27,991 nt of DNA. Origin: Syntrophaceae bacterium UBA5761. Its GTDB lineage: Bacteria; Desulfobacterota; Syntrophia; Syntrophales; UBA4778. The stretch lies in the NCBI GenBank assembly GCA_002418885.1, contig DIEZ01000016.1, positions 1 through 27,991 of the forward strand. Reading direction: 5' to 3'. The position numbers were made by a program, and so were the translations under genes. The notes under the pieces are model-generated. The model searched no databases. It worked only from the letters and a program-made list of their open reading frames with translations, and had not been told where the DNA came from. Positions 7,559 to 16,163 of the stretch are shown here, in pieces (the first letter of the stretch is position 1; each line of letters opens with the position of its first letter).

Positions 7559-10087
7559 ATGATCGGATATGTCCTAAAAAAGATAATCGGCAGCAAGAAC
7601 GACCGCGAGCTGAAGCGGCTCTCCGTCATTCTCGATGAAATAAACGGCTTGGAAGAATCCATCAAGAGGTTGACGGACGCTCAGATTCAGGCCAAGACCG
7701 GGTTCTTCAAGGAAAGGTTGGGGCAGGGTGCAGAGCTGGATGACATACTGCCCGAGGCCTTCGCAGTCGCCCGGGAGGCGGCCAGGCGCACTCTCGGGAT
7801 GAGACCTTTCGACGTCCAGGTGATCGGCGGCCTCGTCCTTCATGAGGGCAAGATTGCAGAGATGAAGACCGGTGAAGGCAAGACGCTCGCGGCGACGATG
7901 CCGGTTTACCTCAACGCCCTGAAAGGCAGGGGCGTACACGTCGTCACGGTCAACGATTATCTGGCGAAACGGGATGCCCAGTGGATGGGACCTATTTATA
8001 GGTTCCTCGGCCTTTCCGTGGGTGTCATCGTCAACGGCATCGACGACGACGAAAGAAGGGCTGCGTACAACGCCGACGTGACGTACGGCACGAATAACGA
8101 GTTCGGCTTCGACTATCTGCGCGACAACATGAAATTCAGCCTTGACGACTATGTCCAGAGGGAATTCTTCTATGCAATCGTGGATGAGGTCGACAGCATC
8201 CTCATCGACGAGGCCAGGACCCCCCTAATCATCTCGGGATCCTCCGAGGAGTCGACGGACAAGTATTACCGGATAAATCAGATCATACCCCGTCTTCGCA
8301 AGGACAGGGATTACACTGTCGATGAAAAGACCCGGACCGTCGTGCTGACCGAGGAAGGCGTGGCCCAGGCGGAGAAACTGCTCAAGGTGTCGAATCTTTA
8401 CGACCCCAGGAACATCGAGATACTCCATCATGTCAATCAGGGGCTTAAGGCCCACACCCTTTTCAAGAGGGACGTGGATTACCTTGTGAAGGACGGGCAG
8501 GTCATCATCGTCGATGAGTTCACGGGACGTGTCATGCCGGGCAGGCGGTACAGCGACGGATTGCATCAGGCGCTGGAGGCGAAGGAACACGTAAAGATCG
8601 AGAGGGAAAATCAAACGCTCGCCACGATCACTTTCCAGAACTATTTCCGTATGTATGAGAAGCTGGCCGGTATGACCGGGACGGCGGACACGGAGGCGCA
8701 AGAGTTCAAGGAGATATACGGCCTCGACGTTGTCGTCGTACCCACGAACATGCCGATGATCCGCGTCGACTATCCCGATGTCATCTACAAGACGGAAAAG
8801 GAAAAGTTCAGGGCCGTCGTCGAGGAGATAAAGGAGTTGAACAAACTGGGGAGGCCTGTCCTGGTGGGCACTATATCCATCGAGAAGTCGGAGGTCCTCA
8901 GTAAGATGCTCACCCGGGAGGGGATCAAACACTACGTCTTGAACGCCAAGCATCACGAACGGGAAGCGGAGATCATCGCTCAGGCGGGCCAGAGGGGCGC
9001 CGTTACGATTTCCACGAACATGGCTGGTCGCGGCACGGACATAAAGCTCGGTCCCGGCGTTGCCGAACTCGGCGGACTTCATGTCCTGGGAACGGAGCGC
9101 CACGAGAGCCGGAGAATCGACAACCAGCTCAGGGGACGTTCGGGCCGGCAGGGAGATAAGGGCTCGTCGAGGTTTTACCTGTCGCTGGAAGACGACCTCT
9201 TGCGCATCTTCGGCGCCGAAAGGATATCTTCCCTCATGGACAGAATCGGGTTCGAAGAAGGACAACCTATCGAGCACAACCTGATCTCCAAGGCGGTCGA
9301 AAACGCCCAGAAGCGCGTCGAAGGACAGAACTTCGACATCCGCAAGCATCTCCTCGAGTACGACGACGTGATGAATCAGCAGAGGCAGATCATCTACGGA
9401 CAGAGGCGGGAGATCCTGGGCGGCTCCGACCCGCAGCCATACTTGGAGGAAGCGGTCGAAGACGTGGTGGACAGTATACTCGACAGCTCCATCGACGAAA
9501 AGACTCATCCCGAAGAGTGGGATCTCAAGGGGCTGGACGACCTTATCGGCGGCCGGTTTTCCCTCAATCTCGGGCTGAAGGCTCTGGACCCGGAGAGAGA
9601 CGATATCGACAGAGAGATGCTGCGGACGAAGATTCTGGAGGGCCTGAGAGACCATATCCGGAACAAAGAGGAGTCTTTCGGAAAACCGCTCATGGATCAA
9701 CTCGTGCGTTACATCATGCTCCAATCGCTCGACAACCACTGGAAAGACCATCTCCTTGCCATGGACCACCTGAAGGAGGGTATAGGGCTCAGGGGTTATG
9801 GTCAGAAGGACCCCAAAAGAGAGTACCAGCGGGAGGGTTACGAGATGTTCCTCGACATGGTCGAGCAGGTCAAGGAAGATGTCGTACAGAAGATATGTAT
9901 GGTGCATGTGCAGCGGGAAGAAGAGCTCGCCAGAGTCCATCAGGAAAGGAAGGGGGATGAATACGTTTTGAGCAGGGGGGGCGACGGAGAAACTGGGACC
10001 GTGAAGAGGACGAACCAGAAGGTAGGCCGGAACGACCCTTGTCCCTGCGGCAGCGGACTGAAATACAAGAAATGCTGCGGGAGGTAA
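7559..10087 (+). CDS. secA: Protein translocase ATPase SecA
   Basis: Motor ATPase that drives unfolded preproteins through SecYEG; 842 aa, a usual length. Nucleotide-binding domain 1 has Walker A MKTGEGKT (102-109) and the Walker B region [14 protein letters not shown]. Downstream are the preprotein cross-linking domain, nucleotide-binding domain 2 with [13 protein letters not shown] and RGRSGRQGD, and the helical scaffold. The C-terminal zinc-binding tail has Cys828, Cys830, Cys839 and Cys840 (CXCX8CC), which binds SecB and phospholipid in known SecAs. The ATG at 7559 has GGTGA (7550-7554) four bases upstream, almost touching the terminator T-run. argJ follows after 53 bases. No secM-like gene lies upstream; the neighbour is the M23 peptidase gene. 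Confidence 0.98.
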   Translation: MIGYVLKKIIGSKNDRELKRLSVILDEINGLEESIKRLTDAQIQAKTGFFKERLGQGAELDDILPEAFAVAREAARRTLGMRPFDVQVIGGLVLHEGKIAEMKTGEGKTLAATMPVYLNALKGRGVHVVTVNDYLAKRDAQWMGPIYRFLGLSVGVIVNGIDDDERRAAYNADVTYGTNNEFGFDYLRDNMKFSLDDYVQREFFYAIVDEVDSILIDEARTPLIISGSSEESTDKYYRINQIIPRLRKDRDYTVDEKTRTVVLTEEGVAQAEKLLKVSNLYDPRNIEILHHVNQGLKAHTLFKRDVDYLVKDGQVIIVDEFTGRVMPGRRYSDGLHQALEAKEHVKIERENQTLATITFQNYFRMYEKLAGMTGTADTEAQEFKEIYGLDVVVVPTNMPMIRVDYPDVIYKTEKEKFRAVVEEIKELNKLGRPVLVGTISIEKSEVLSKMLTREGIKHYVLNAKHHEREAEIIAQAGQRGAVTISTNMAGRGTDIKLGPGVAELGGLHVLGTERHESRRIDNQLRGRSGRQGDKGSSRFYLSLEDDLLRIFGAERISSLMDRIGFEEGQPIEHNLISKAVENAQKRVEGQNFDIRKHLLEYDDVMNQQRQIIYGQRREILGGSDPQPYLEEAVEDVVDSILDSSIDEKTHPEEWDLKGLDDLIGGRFSLNLGLKALDPERDDIDREMLRTKILEGLRDHIRNKEESFGKPLMDQLVRYIMLQSLDNHWKDHLLAMDHLKEGIGLRGYGQKDPKREYQREGYEMFLDMVEQVKEDVVQKICMVHVQREEELARVHQERKGDEYVLSRGGDGETGTVKRTNQKVGRNDPCPCGSGLKYKKCCGR

Positions 10088-10140
10088 TGTAGCAAGAGTT
10101 TCTTCTCGAGGCACACAGATTTACGAAGCCGGGGATTCCG

Positions 10141-11358
10141 ATGGAGCAAACTGTAAAAAAAGTCGACGGAACGTATGATTTCACCGTCCCGGGGTTTACG
10201 GCCAACGGGGTGTATGCGGGGATAAAAGAAGACCCAAAAAGCGACCTGTCCCTGATATTCTCAGAGACCCCGGCAGCGGCGGCAGGTGTGTTCACCACGG
10301 GCACGTTGAAAGCGGCCCCGGTGCTTCTCTGTATGGAGAGGATCAAAGGCGGCAAGGCCCAGGCGATCCTCGTCAACAGCGGCAATGCCAACGCCGCCAC
10401 CGGAGAGCGGGGTTATCGCGACGCCGTCGAGGCGGCGGCGGCGGCGGCGTCCTTGCTCGGGATCGACAAGAAACTCGTACTCACGGCGTCGACCGGTATC
10501 ATCGGAAAAAGGTTGCCGGTGGTGAAGATAAAGAAGGCGATGAAAAGACTCGTCGAGGGGCTTCGGCCGACGGGGCTCTCCGCCGCCGAGGAAGGGATCA
10601 TGACAACGGACCGCTTCCCCAAGATGGCGTTAAGAAAGACGATCATCGACGGACGGGAGGTCACGGTGTGCGGCCTTGCCAAGGGAGCCGGTATGATCGA
10701 GCCGAAGATGGCGACTATGCTCTCATTCCTTCTCACCGATGCAGCGGTCGACAGGCGGTTGTTGGCCGGTTGCCTGCGGAGGGTAGTGGAAAAGTCTTTC
10801 AATGCGATCACAGTGGACGGCTGTATGAGCACTAACGACACGGTCGTCATCCTGGCGAACGGCCGGGCCGGGAACAGGACGCTCAGGGCAGGGGGCGACG
10901 GCCTTCCGAGGTTCGAGGATGCCGTCTTATCCGTCGTCACGGAACTGGCGACGGCGATCGTGAGGGACGGGGAAGGGGCGACAAAAGTCATAGAATTGTC
11001 TGTCGAAGGGGCCGAATCCGTGGGAGATGCAAAAAAAATCGCCTTTACCGTCGGTCGGTCGAACCTTGTCAAGACGGCCTTCTTCGGGAAAGACCCGAAC
11101 TGGGGGCGGGTTTACGCCGCCATCGGGGCTTCCGGTGTGCCGGTGAGGGAAGAAGAGCTCGAGATTTTTTTCGGGGGTATCCCAATCTTCAAAAAGGGAC
11201 GGGGGATAGAAAAGGCGGACAGGCGCCTCCTCGAGGTCATGGAACGAGACTCGGTGGCCGTCCTGGTCAGGGTCGGGAGCGGCCGGGGGTCCTTCACCGT
11301 CTTCGCCGCCGACCTCACACACGATTACGTCACGATCAACGCCCATTACCATACCTGA
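10141..11358 (+). CDS. argJ: Bifunctional ornithine acetyltransferase / N-acetylglutamate synthase
   Basis: Arginine biosynthesis enzyme that moves the acetyl group from N-acetylornithine to glutamate; bifunctional forms can also use acetyl-CoA. It is 405 aa, the normal precursor length. The self-cleavage motif KGAGMIEPKMATML is present, with Thr192 expected to become the N-terminal nucleophile of the beta chain. NSGNANAATG (79-88) and TASTGIIG (115-122) are conserved family stretches. The C-terminal part contains GKDPNWGRVYAA. A run of six GCG codons (10432-10449) encodes six alanines in a helix. No other arg gene is in the window. Sequence alone does not tell monofunctional from bifunctional ArgJ. 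Confidence 0.96.
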   Translation: MEQTVKKVDGTYDFTVPGFTANGVYAGIKEDPKSDLSLIFSETPAAAAGVFTTGTLKAAPVLLCMERIKGGKAQAILVNSGNANAATGERGYRDAVEAAAAAASLLGIDKKLVLTASTGIIGKRLPVVKIKKAMKRLVEGLRPTGLSAAEEGIMTTDRFPKMALRKTIIDGREVTVCGLAKGAGMIEPKMATMLSFLLTDAAVDRRLLAGCLRRVVEKSFNAITVDGCMSTNDTVVILANGRAGNRTLRAGGDGLPRFEDAVLSVVTELATAIVRDGEGATKVIELSVEGAESVGDAKKIAFTVGRSNLVKTAFFGKDPNWGRVYAAIGASGVPVREEELEIFFGGIPIFKKGRGIEKADRRLLEVMERDSVAVLVRVGSGRGSFTVFAADLTHDYVTINAHYHT

Positions 11359-11401
11359 TCCTCACCATCCAGCGCAGGGAAACGGCCCTTAAACCTGAAA
11401 C

Positions 11402-11422
11402 TTTCGTCGCGAAGACTTTTTT
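11402..11422 (+). terminator. Weak terminator candidate after argJ
   Basis: TTTCG (11402-11406) can pair with CGAAG (11410-11414), including one G-T wobble, across a three-base loop. Six T follow at 11417-11422. The stem is short, so termination would be partial at best. Confidence 0.3.
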
Positions 11423-11425
11423 ACC

Positions 11426-11454
11426 TTGAAAATACATAGGGTATGTGTTAGAAG
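11426..11454 (+). promoter_or_regulatory. Promoter of the rpsB-tsf-pyrH-frr operon
   Basis: TTGAAA (11426-11431), a 17-base spacer, then TAGAAG (11449-11454). The -35 matches five of six consensus bases and the -10 four of six. Transcription would start near 11461, about 100 bases before rpsB. The position fits the operon start. Confidence 0.6.
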
Positions 11455-11460
11455 CGCTCG

Positions 11461-11560
11461 CTATTACACACACCCCCTGATCGTTTCGGGGTTGCTTCCA
11501 GAAGGAAGTCCTGGAGCGGGACGACGGCGGTGGCGGACAAAACATGCGGAGGGATAGTTT
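11461..11560 (+). promoter_or_regulatory. Structured leader of rpsB
   Basis: The predicted leader holds two possible hairpins: CCCC (within 11473-11477) with GGGG (11488-11491), and CTTCC (11495-11499) with GGAAG (11504-11508) closed by an AGAA tetraloop. GGAGGG (11548-11553) is the ribosome binding site, seven bases before the ATG. rpsB leaders in several bacteria are targets of S2 autoregulation; whether this one is cannot be judged without a covariance search. Confidence 0.4.
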
Positions 11561-12385
11561 ATGGCGAATATATCTATGAAATTGCTGCTTGAATCAGGGG
11601 TCCATTTCGGCCACCAGACGAACAAATGGAACCCCAAGATGAAGACTTACATCTTCGGCGCCCGGAACGGGATATACATCATCGACCTGCAACAGACCGT
11701 GGAGCTCTTCAATGTAGCCTACAGGTTCATCGTCGATGCCGTTGCCGAAGGCAAAGAAGTCCTTTTCGTCGGGACGAAAAAACAGGCGCAGGAATCGATC
11801 AAGACAGAAGCGGAGCGGGCGGGGATGCCTTATGTCAACCAGCGTTGGCTGGGCGGTATGCTGACCAACTTCTCGACGGTGAAGAAGAGCATAGACCGTT
11901 TGAACCAACTCGACAAGATGTTCGATGACGAAAGTGTCTTGGCCTTTCCCAAAAAAGAGATTCAGGGATTGAAGAAGGAGAGGGAAAAGTTGGAAAAGGT
12001 GCTCGGAGGTATCCGTAAGATGGGAGACCTGCCCGGCGCCGTTTTCGTCGTCGACCCCAAGAAGGAAGGCATCGCAGTTCGGGAGGCAAGAAAGCTCGGT
12101 ATACCCCTGGTAGCTATCGTAGATACCAACTGCGACCCGGACCTTATCGATTACATCATCCCGGGCAATGACGATGCGATCAGGGCGATAAAGCTCTTTG
12201 CCACTAAGATGGCCGACGCCGTTCTTGAGGGCAAGGCCAAGCGGGAAGAAAAGCTGCAGGCGGAAAGCGACAAGGTGGTCGAGGCGGGTAGCGTAGAAGA
12301 TACCGAGTCCGACGTACCCGAGGCCGTGGGAACGAAAGGGCCTGAAGAAGCCGAAACGGGGGCGTCGGTCAATTCTGCGGAATGA
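11561..12385 (+). CDS. rpsB: 30S ribosomal protein S2
   Basis: Small-subunit ribosomal protein at the body-head junction, needed for S1 binding. It is 274 aa. The N-terminus has [19 protein letters not shown], and the body has [22 protein letters not shown] and [20 protein letters not shown], all hallmarks of S2. The last 35 or so residues are a low-complexity acidic tail rich in Glu, Ala, Val and Ser, longer than in E. coli S2 and probably disordered. First gene of the conserved rpsB-tsf-pyrH-frr operon. Confidence 0.98.
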   Translation: MANISMKLLLESGVHFGHQTNKWNPKMKTYIFGARNGIYIIDLQQTVELFNVAYRFIVDAVAEGKEVLFVGTKKQAQESIKTEAERAGMPYVNQRWLGGMLTNFSTVKKSIDRLNQLDKMFDDESVLAFPKKEIQGLKKEREKLEKVLGGIRKMGDLPGAVFVVDPKKEGIAVREARKLGIPLVAIVDTNCDPDLIDYIIPGNDDAIRAIKLFATKMADAVLEGKAKREEKLQAESDKVVEAGSVEDTESDVPEAVGTKGPEEAETGASVNSAE

Positions 12386-12407
12386 TCCGGCGAATATCAA
12401 GGACGAC

Positions 12408-12415
12408 GAGGAGGT
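12408..12415 (+). promoter_or_regulatory. Ribosome binding site deciding the tsf start
   Basis: GAGGAGGT lies eight bases before the TTG at 12424. An ATG at 12417 is too close and out of frame. An in-frame ATG at 12382, overlapping the end of rpsB, would put this site inside the coding region. Confidence 0.75.
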
Positions 12416-12423
12416 ATGATAAA

Positions 12424-13029
12424 TTGGAAATTTCTGCCGCAATGGTCAAAGAGTTGAGAACAAAGACGGGAGCCGGCATGATGGACTGCAAGGAGGCACT
12501 AAAGGCTTCAGCCGGCGATTTCGATAAGGCCGTTGAATTCTTGAGAAAAAAGGGGATGTCGGCGGCAACGAAACGGTCGTCCAAGGCGGCCAAGGAGGGC
12601 ACGGTTACTGCTTATATACATATGCAGGGAAGGCTGGGGGTTTTGGTCGAAGTCAACTGCGAAACCGATTTTGTCGCGAAGACCGACGACTTCAAGGCCC
12701 TGGCGAGAGACATAGCCATGCAGGTAGCGGCGACGAACCCCCTTTATGTCTCCTCTGACGAAATACCCCAGGAAGTCATGGAGCGTGAGAAGGAAATCTA
12801 TAAAAGCCAGGCCGCCGCTGAAGGTAAGCCGGAGAAAATCTGGGACAAGATCATCCAGGGGAAGCTGAAGAAGTATTACGAAGAGGTCTGTCTGCTGGAC
12901 CAGAAATTCATCAAAGACCCGGAAATCACGATAGGCACCCTCGTCAACAACCTCATCGCCAAAACAGGCGAGAATATCATAGTCAGGCGGTTCGCAAGGT
13001 TTCAGCTCGGTGAAGAAATAAAGAAGTAG
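12424..13029 (+). CDS. tsf: Elongation factor Ts
   Basis: Nucleotide exchange factor for EF-Tu. From the TTG at 12424 the protein reads [18 protein letters not shown] and onward, matching the family N-terminus, with a strong ribosome binding site; an earlier in-frame ATG at 12382 would add 14 unrelated residues. At 201 aa this is the compact form, like the roughly 196-aa Thermus protein rather than the 283-aa E. coli one. The UBA-like N-terminal domain is followed by the core with CETDFVAK, which contains the TDFV motif that contacts EF-Tu, and a single shortened core subdomain. It ends 25 bases before pyrH. Confidence 0.96.
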   Translation: MEISAAMVKELRTKTGAGMMDCKEALKASAGDFDKAVEFLRKKGMSAATKRSSKAAKEGTVTAYIHMQGRLGVLVEVNCETDFVAKTDDFKALARDIAMQVAATNPLYVSSDEIPQEVMEREKEIYKSQAAAEGKPEKIWDKIIQGKLKKYYEEVCLLDQKFIKDPEITIGTLVNNLIAKTGENIIVRRFARFQLGEEIKK

Positions 13030-13054
13030 GCTTGAGAACAAAAACTTGGGCGTT

Positions 13055-13771
13055 ATGGAAAAGGCGGTTTACAGCAGAGTTCTGCTCAAGCTGAGCGGCG
13101 AGGCCCTGCAGGGTCGGAGGCAGGGCGGCATAGACTTCGGTTTCATGAGTTATTTGGCTGCCGAAATAAAAGAGGTCGTGGACCTCGGCGTAGAAGTCGG
13201 CGTTGTTGTCGGCGGCGGCAATATCTTCAGGGGTGCAGCCCTCGAAGAGGGCGGGGTAGACAGGTCGTCGGCCGATTACATGGGCATGCTGGCTACCGTC
13301 ATCAACAGCCTTGCCCTCCAGAACATCCTCGAAAAGGCCGGAATGCCGACGAGGGTACAATCGGCCATCGAGATGCGCGAAGTCGCCGAACCGTTCATCA
13401 TCAGACGGGCTGTTCGACACCTGGAAAGAGGCAGAATCGTGATCTTCGCGGCGGGCACGGGAAACCCCTTTTTTTCCACGGATACGGCTGCTGCCTTGCG
13501 GGCGATGGAAATCCGGGCCGAGGTCTTGTTGAAGGCGACTAAAGTAAACGGGGTCTACGGGCGGGACCCCAATATGTATCCGGATGCTGAGTACTATAAT
13601 AGTATCAGTTTTACCGATGTGCTATCGAAAAATCTTAAAGTAATGGATTCGGCATCGATATCTTTATGTCGAGACAACGATTTGCCGATTGTCGTGTTCA
13701 ACCTCGAGAAAAAAGGTAACATCAAAGGAGTCGTCTGCGGCAAGTCGATCGGTACGGTTGTGAGAGGCTGA
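13055..13771 (+). CDS. pyrH: UMP kinase
   Basis: Bacterial hexameric UMP kinase of the amino acid kinase fold; it makes UDP from UMP with ATP and is usually feedback-controlled by UTP and GTP. It is 238 aa from the ATG at 13055; a TTG nine bases earlier is also open. Motifs seen are [11 protein letters not shown] near the N-terminus, [42 protein letters not shown] and [12 protein letters not shown]. Its place between tsf and frr is the widely conserved bacterial order. Confidence 0.97.
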   Translation: MEKAVYSRVLLKLSGEALQGRRQGGIDFGFMSYLAAEIKEVVDLGVEVGVVVGGGNIFRGAALEEGGVDRSSADYMGMLATVINSLALQNILEKAGMPTRVQSAIEMREVAEPFIIRRAVRHLERGRIVIFAAGTGNPFFSTDTAAALRAMEIRAEVLLKATKVNGVYGRDPNMYPDAEYYNSISFTDVLSKNLKVMDSASISLCRDNDLPIVVFNLEKKGNIKGVVCGKSIGTVVRG

Positions 13772-13775
13772 GAAG

Positions 13776-14333
13776 ATGAACGATAATATCAGGAAAGATT
13801 TGAAGGCCCAGATGGATGGTATCATCGTCTCCCTCGAGAAATCTCTGGGAAAGATCCGTACCGGACGTGCGTCATTGTCACTCCTGGACGGCATCAAGGT
13901 CGATTATTACGGGTCGCCGACACCGCTCAACCAGGTGGCTTCTTTCTCCATCCCGGAGAGTCGGCAAATCTTGATCTCTCCGTGGGACCCCGGTGCACTG
14001 AATAGCATAGAAAAGGCGATCCTGAAGTCTGAGCTCGGCCTGACGCCAAACAACGACGGAAAGCTGATCAGGATAAACATACCGTCCTTGACGGAGGAGA
14101 GGCGAAAAGAGCTCGTCAAGTTAGTAAAAAAAATGGGTGAGGACGCGAAGATCAAGCTTAGGAACGCAAGAAGAGACACCAACGAACAGCTCAAGGCACT
14201 CAAGAAGGAGAACTCGATCTCCGAAGACGAATTGTTCAAGGAGCAAGGTGAGGTCCAGAAGCTGACCGATGAGTACATCAAGAGGACCGATGAGATCATC
14301 GTCGCAAAGGAGAAGGAAATAATGGAGATATAG
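13776..14333 (+). CDS. frr: Ribosome recycling factor
   Basis: Splits post-termination ribosomes together with EF-G. It is 185 aa, exactly the family length. Conserved stretches are GKIRTGRAS (about 27-35), [14 protein letters not shown], and in the last third the helix with [10 protein letters not shown] and [10 protein letters not shown]. It starts four bases after the pyrH stop, with GAGAGGCTGAGAAG as the ribosome binding region, and ends the operon: a strong intrinsic terminator lies 31 bases downstream. The EF-G partner in this window is an atypical paralogue, so the usual recycling partner is probably encoded elsewhere. Confidence 0.98.
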   Translation: MNDNIRKDLKAQMDGIIVSLEKSLGKIRTGRASLSLLDGIKVDYYGSPTPLNQVASFSIPESRQILISPWDPGALNSIEKAILKSELGLTPNNDGKLIRINIPSLTEERRKELVKLVKKMGEDAKIKLRNARRDTNEQLKALKKENSISEDELFKEQGEVQKLTDEYIKRTDEIIVAKEKEIMEI

Positions 14334-14364
14334 GGCATCGCAGATTGCCGTCATCTATCGAATC

Positions 14365-14388
14365 AGGAGCCCGGGGCTCCTTTTTTTT
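14365..14388 (+). terminator. Intrinsic terminator of the rpsB-tsf-pyrH-frr operon
   Basis: AGGAGCC (14365-14371), loop CGG, GGCTCCT (14375-14381), then T to 14388. It is a GC-rich seven-pair stem with an eight-T run, a textbook intrinsic terminator. Confidence 0.93.
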
Positions 14389-14480
14389 GTTTGCTATGCC
14401 GCCGCCGCGATATTGAAAATGTTCATGGCCTATGGTACGGAGAAATAAAAAAAGGAAAAGCTGGATGAAGTAGTCGCTCC

Positions 14481-15320
14481 ATGAATAAATCTTTGAACTT
14501 CCGAAACGATGGCGGGCCCGAGAACCGGGATGATGATCCCCGGGGAGGGGGCATCGACAGCCGATTCAGGATGGTTGACGGTATAGACGAAAAAAGAGTA
14601 CCGAGACATATCGCCATCATCATGGACGGCAACGGCCGGTGGGCCAGGCAGAATGCCCTGGGAAGGATTTCGGGCCACCGCAAAGGCGCGGAATCCGTGC
14701 GTGTCGTCGTGGAGGCATGCAGAAAAATCGGTGTCCCCTACCTGACCCTTTTCGCTTTTTCCGTCGAAAACTGGATGCGGCCGAACACTGAGGTCAGGGC
14801 CCTGATGAGGTTGCTGGTACGATACCTGCGGAGCGAACTAAAGACGATGCTGAAAAACGATATCCGGTTGAAAACGATCGGAAACGTTGCGGACCTGCCG
14901 GAAAACGTCCGCACCGTTCTCGAGGGGGCTGTCGATGCGACGAAACATTGCAAGGGGATGGTCCTGAACCTGGCACTCAGCTACGGGGGCAGGGACGACA
15001 TAGTCGGGGCGGTTAAAAAAATCATCAAAGATTCGGCGGCCGGGAAGATCAAGGCATCGGAAATCACGCGGGAATCTTTCGAGAAATACTTGAGCACCCG
15101 GGACATACCAGACCCTGACCTACTGATTCGTACGAGCGGCGAGTTCAGGATCAGCAATTTTCTACTCTGGCAGTCCGCTTATACGGAGCTCTATTTCACC
15201 GACGTATTCTGGCCTGACTTTCGCGAACCCCAACTCATCGAGGCCATTCTGGACTACCAAAAGCGGGAAAGGCGATTCGGGAAGACGGGGGAGCAACTAC
15301 CGAAAGAATCGAAAGAATGA
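14481..15320 (+). CDS. uppS: Isoprenyl transferase (undecaprenyl diphosphate synthase)
   Basis: cis-Prenyltransferase that extends farnesyl diphosphate with isopentenyl diphosphate to the C55 carrier lipid for peptidoglycan. It is 279 aa. The substrate-binding motif IAIIMDGNGRWA has the catalytic Asp49; further conserved stretches are GRISGHRKGAESVR, LTLFAFSVENWMRP, LNLALSYGGRDDI, and DPDLLIRTSGEFRISNFLLW. The first 40 residues are an unusual Asp/Arg/Gly-rich extension not found in typical family members, and the ribosome binding site for the ATG at 14481 is poor; an internal ATG at 14571 would remove 30 of these residues but also lacks a spaced site. No convincing promoter was found in 14389-14480. 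Its stop overlaps the cdsA start as ATGA. Confidence 0.95.
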   Translation: MNKSLNFRNDGGPENRDDDPRGGGIDSRFRMVDGIDEKRVPRHIAIIMDGNGRWARQNALGRISGHRKGAESVRVVVEACRKIGVPYLTLFAFSVENWMRPNTEVRALMRLLVRYLRSELKTMLKNDIRLKTIGNVADLPENVRTVLEGAVDATKHCKGMVLNLALSYGGRDDIVGAVKKIIKDSAAGKIKASEITRESFEKYLSTRDIPDPDLLIRTSGEFRISNFLLWQSAYTELYFTDVFWPDFREPQLIEAILDYQKRERRFGKTGEQLPKESKE

Positions 15321-16123
15321 CGCCTCACCTGAAACGCTGGCTGACGGGGATCGTCGCGGTACCGCTGCTTTTCGCCGTCATTGTGTACGGATCCAAAGAG
15401 GTTTTTCTTGCCCTCGTTGTTTTACTGTCGATAGGGGGTATCGCCGAATACGGGCAGCTCTCCTTCGGTGATGGTCTGTGCATAGAGAAAATAGAAGGAT
15501 ACGTTGCGGCCCTCATCCTGCCCTTTGCTGCTTACGCCGGCGGCCTGGAGATGGTCGCGTCCTGGACCGGCGCTTTGTTCATGTGCGCCTTCCTGATCTT
15601 TCTCGGCGACCTGAAAGGGCCGGCATTCGATATGGACCGGCTCTACAAGGTCGTTTTCGGCATGCTCTACGTTCCGCTGATGATTTCTCATCTCGTCTTG
15701 CTCCGGAACGACGAACGGGGAGTCCTCTGGATTTTTTTGATGATCGTCATCGCCTTCGCCGGCGATTTTACCGCATTCTACGTTGGACGGAAACTGGGCA
15801 GGAATAAATTGATGCCCCATGTGAGCCAGGGTAAGACGGTGGAGGGCGCGGTCGGGTCAGTAGCCGGGAGCGTAATCGGTTGCCTGATCTTCAGGTCATG
15901 GTTTTTCCCCGATCTTGCCGTGCATCATGCGATAATCATGGGGCTGGTGGGTAACATGGTGGGCGAACTCGGCGACCTATGCGAGTCGGTACTAAAGAGG
16001 TCGGCGGGTGTGAAGGATTCAGGGACTATTTTCCCCGGACACGGAGGGGTACTGGACCGACTGGACTGTATCCTGTTCATCGGTCCTTTTATCTGTTACT
16101 ACCGCTGGCTGACGGCGGGTTGA
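15317..16123 (+). CDS. cdsA: Phosphatidate cytidylyltransferase (CDP-diacylglycerol synthase)
   Basis: Integral inner-membrane enzyme that makes CDP-diacylglycerol from phosphatidate and CTP, the precursor of all phospholipids here. It is 268 aa with about seven or eight hydrophobic segments. The C-terminal CDS signature is complete: SVLKRSAGVKDSGTIFPG followed by HGGVLDRLD. It overlaps uppS by four bases (ATGA), so the two are translationally coupled. Its product feeds pssA, which lies about 4 kb downstream in this window. Confidence 0.96.
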   Translation: MTPHLKRWLTGIVAVPLLFAVIVYGSKEVFLALVVLLSIGGIAEYGQLSFGDGLCIEKIEGYVAALILPFAAYAGGLEMVASWTGALFMCAFLIFLGDLKGPAFDMDRLYKVVFGMLYVPLMISHLVLLRNDERGVLWIFLMIVIAFAGDFTAFYVGRKLGRNKLMPHVSQGKTVEGAVGSVAGSVIGCLIFRSWFFPDLAVHHAIIMGLVGNMVGELGDLCESVLKRSAGVKDSGTIFPGHGGVLDRLDCILFIGPFICYYRWLTAG

Positions 16124-16163
16124 TTCGTCGGCGGGGGCATCGAAGGCAAGACAAGGCACGAGG

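Noticed and set aside
8225..10114. Long open frame antisense to secA (over 600 codons)
   Set aside because: It mirrors the codon bias of secA on the other strand, has no recognisable domain and lies wholly under a certain gene. The similar long antisense frames under pycA, pycB and rseP were dropped for the same reason.
12382..12423. Upstream ATG start for tsf
   Set aside because: The 14 extra residues do not match EF-Ts, and the ribosome binding site lies inside them, placed for the TTG at 12424.
14389..14480. Promoter for uppS
   Set aside because: A TTGAAA occurs but the -10 at 17 bases is TACGGA, with only two consensus matches; not convincing although a promoter is expected after the terminator.
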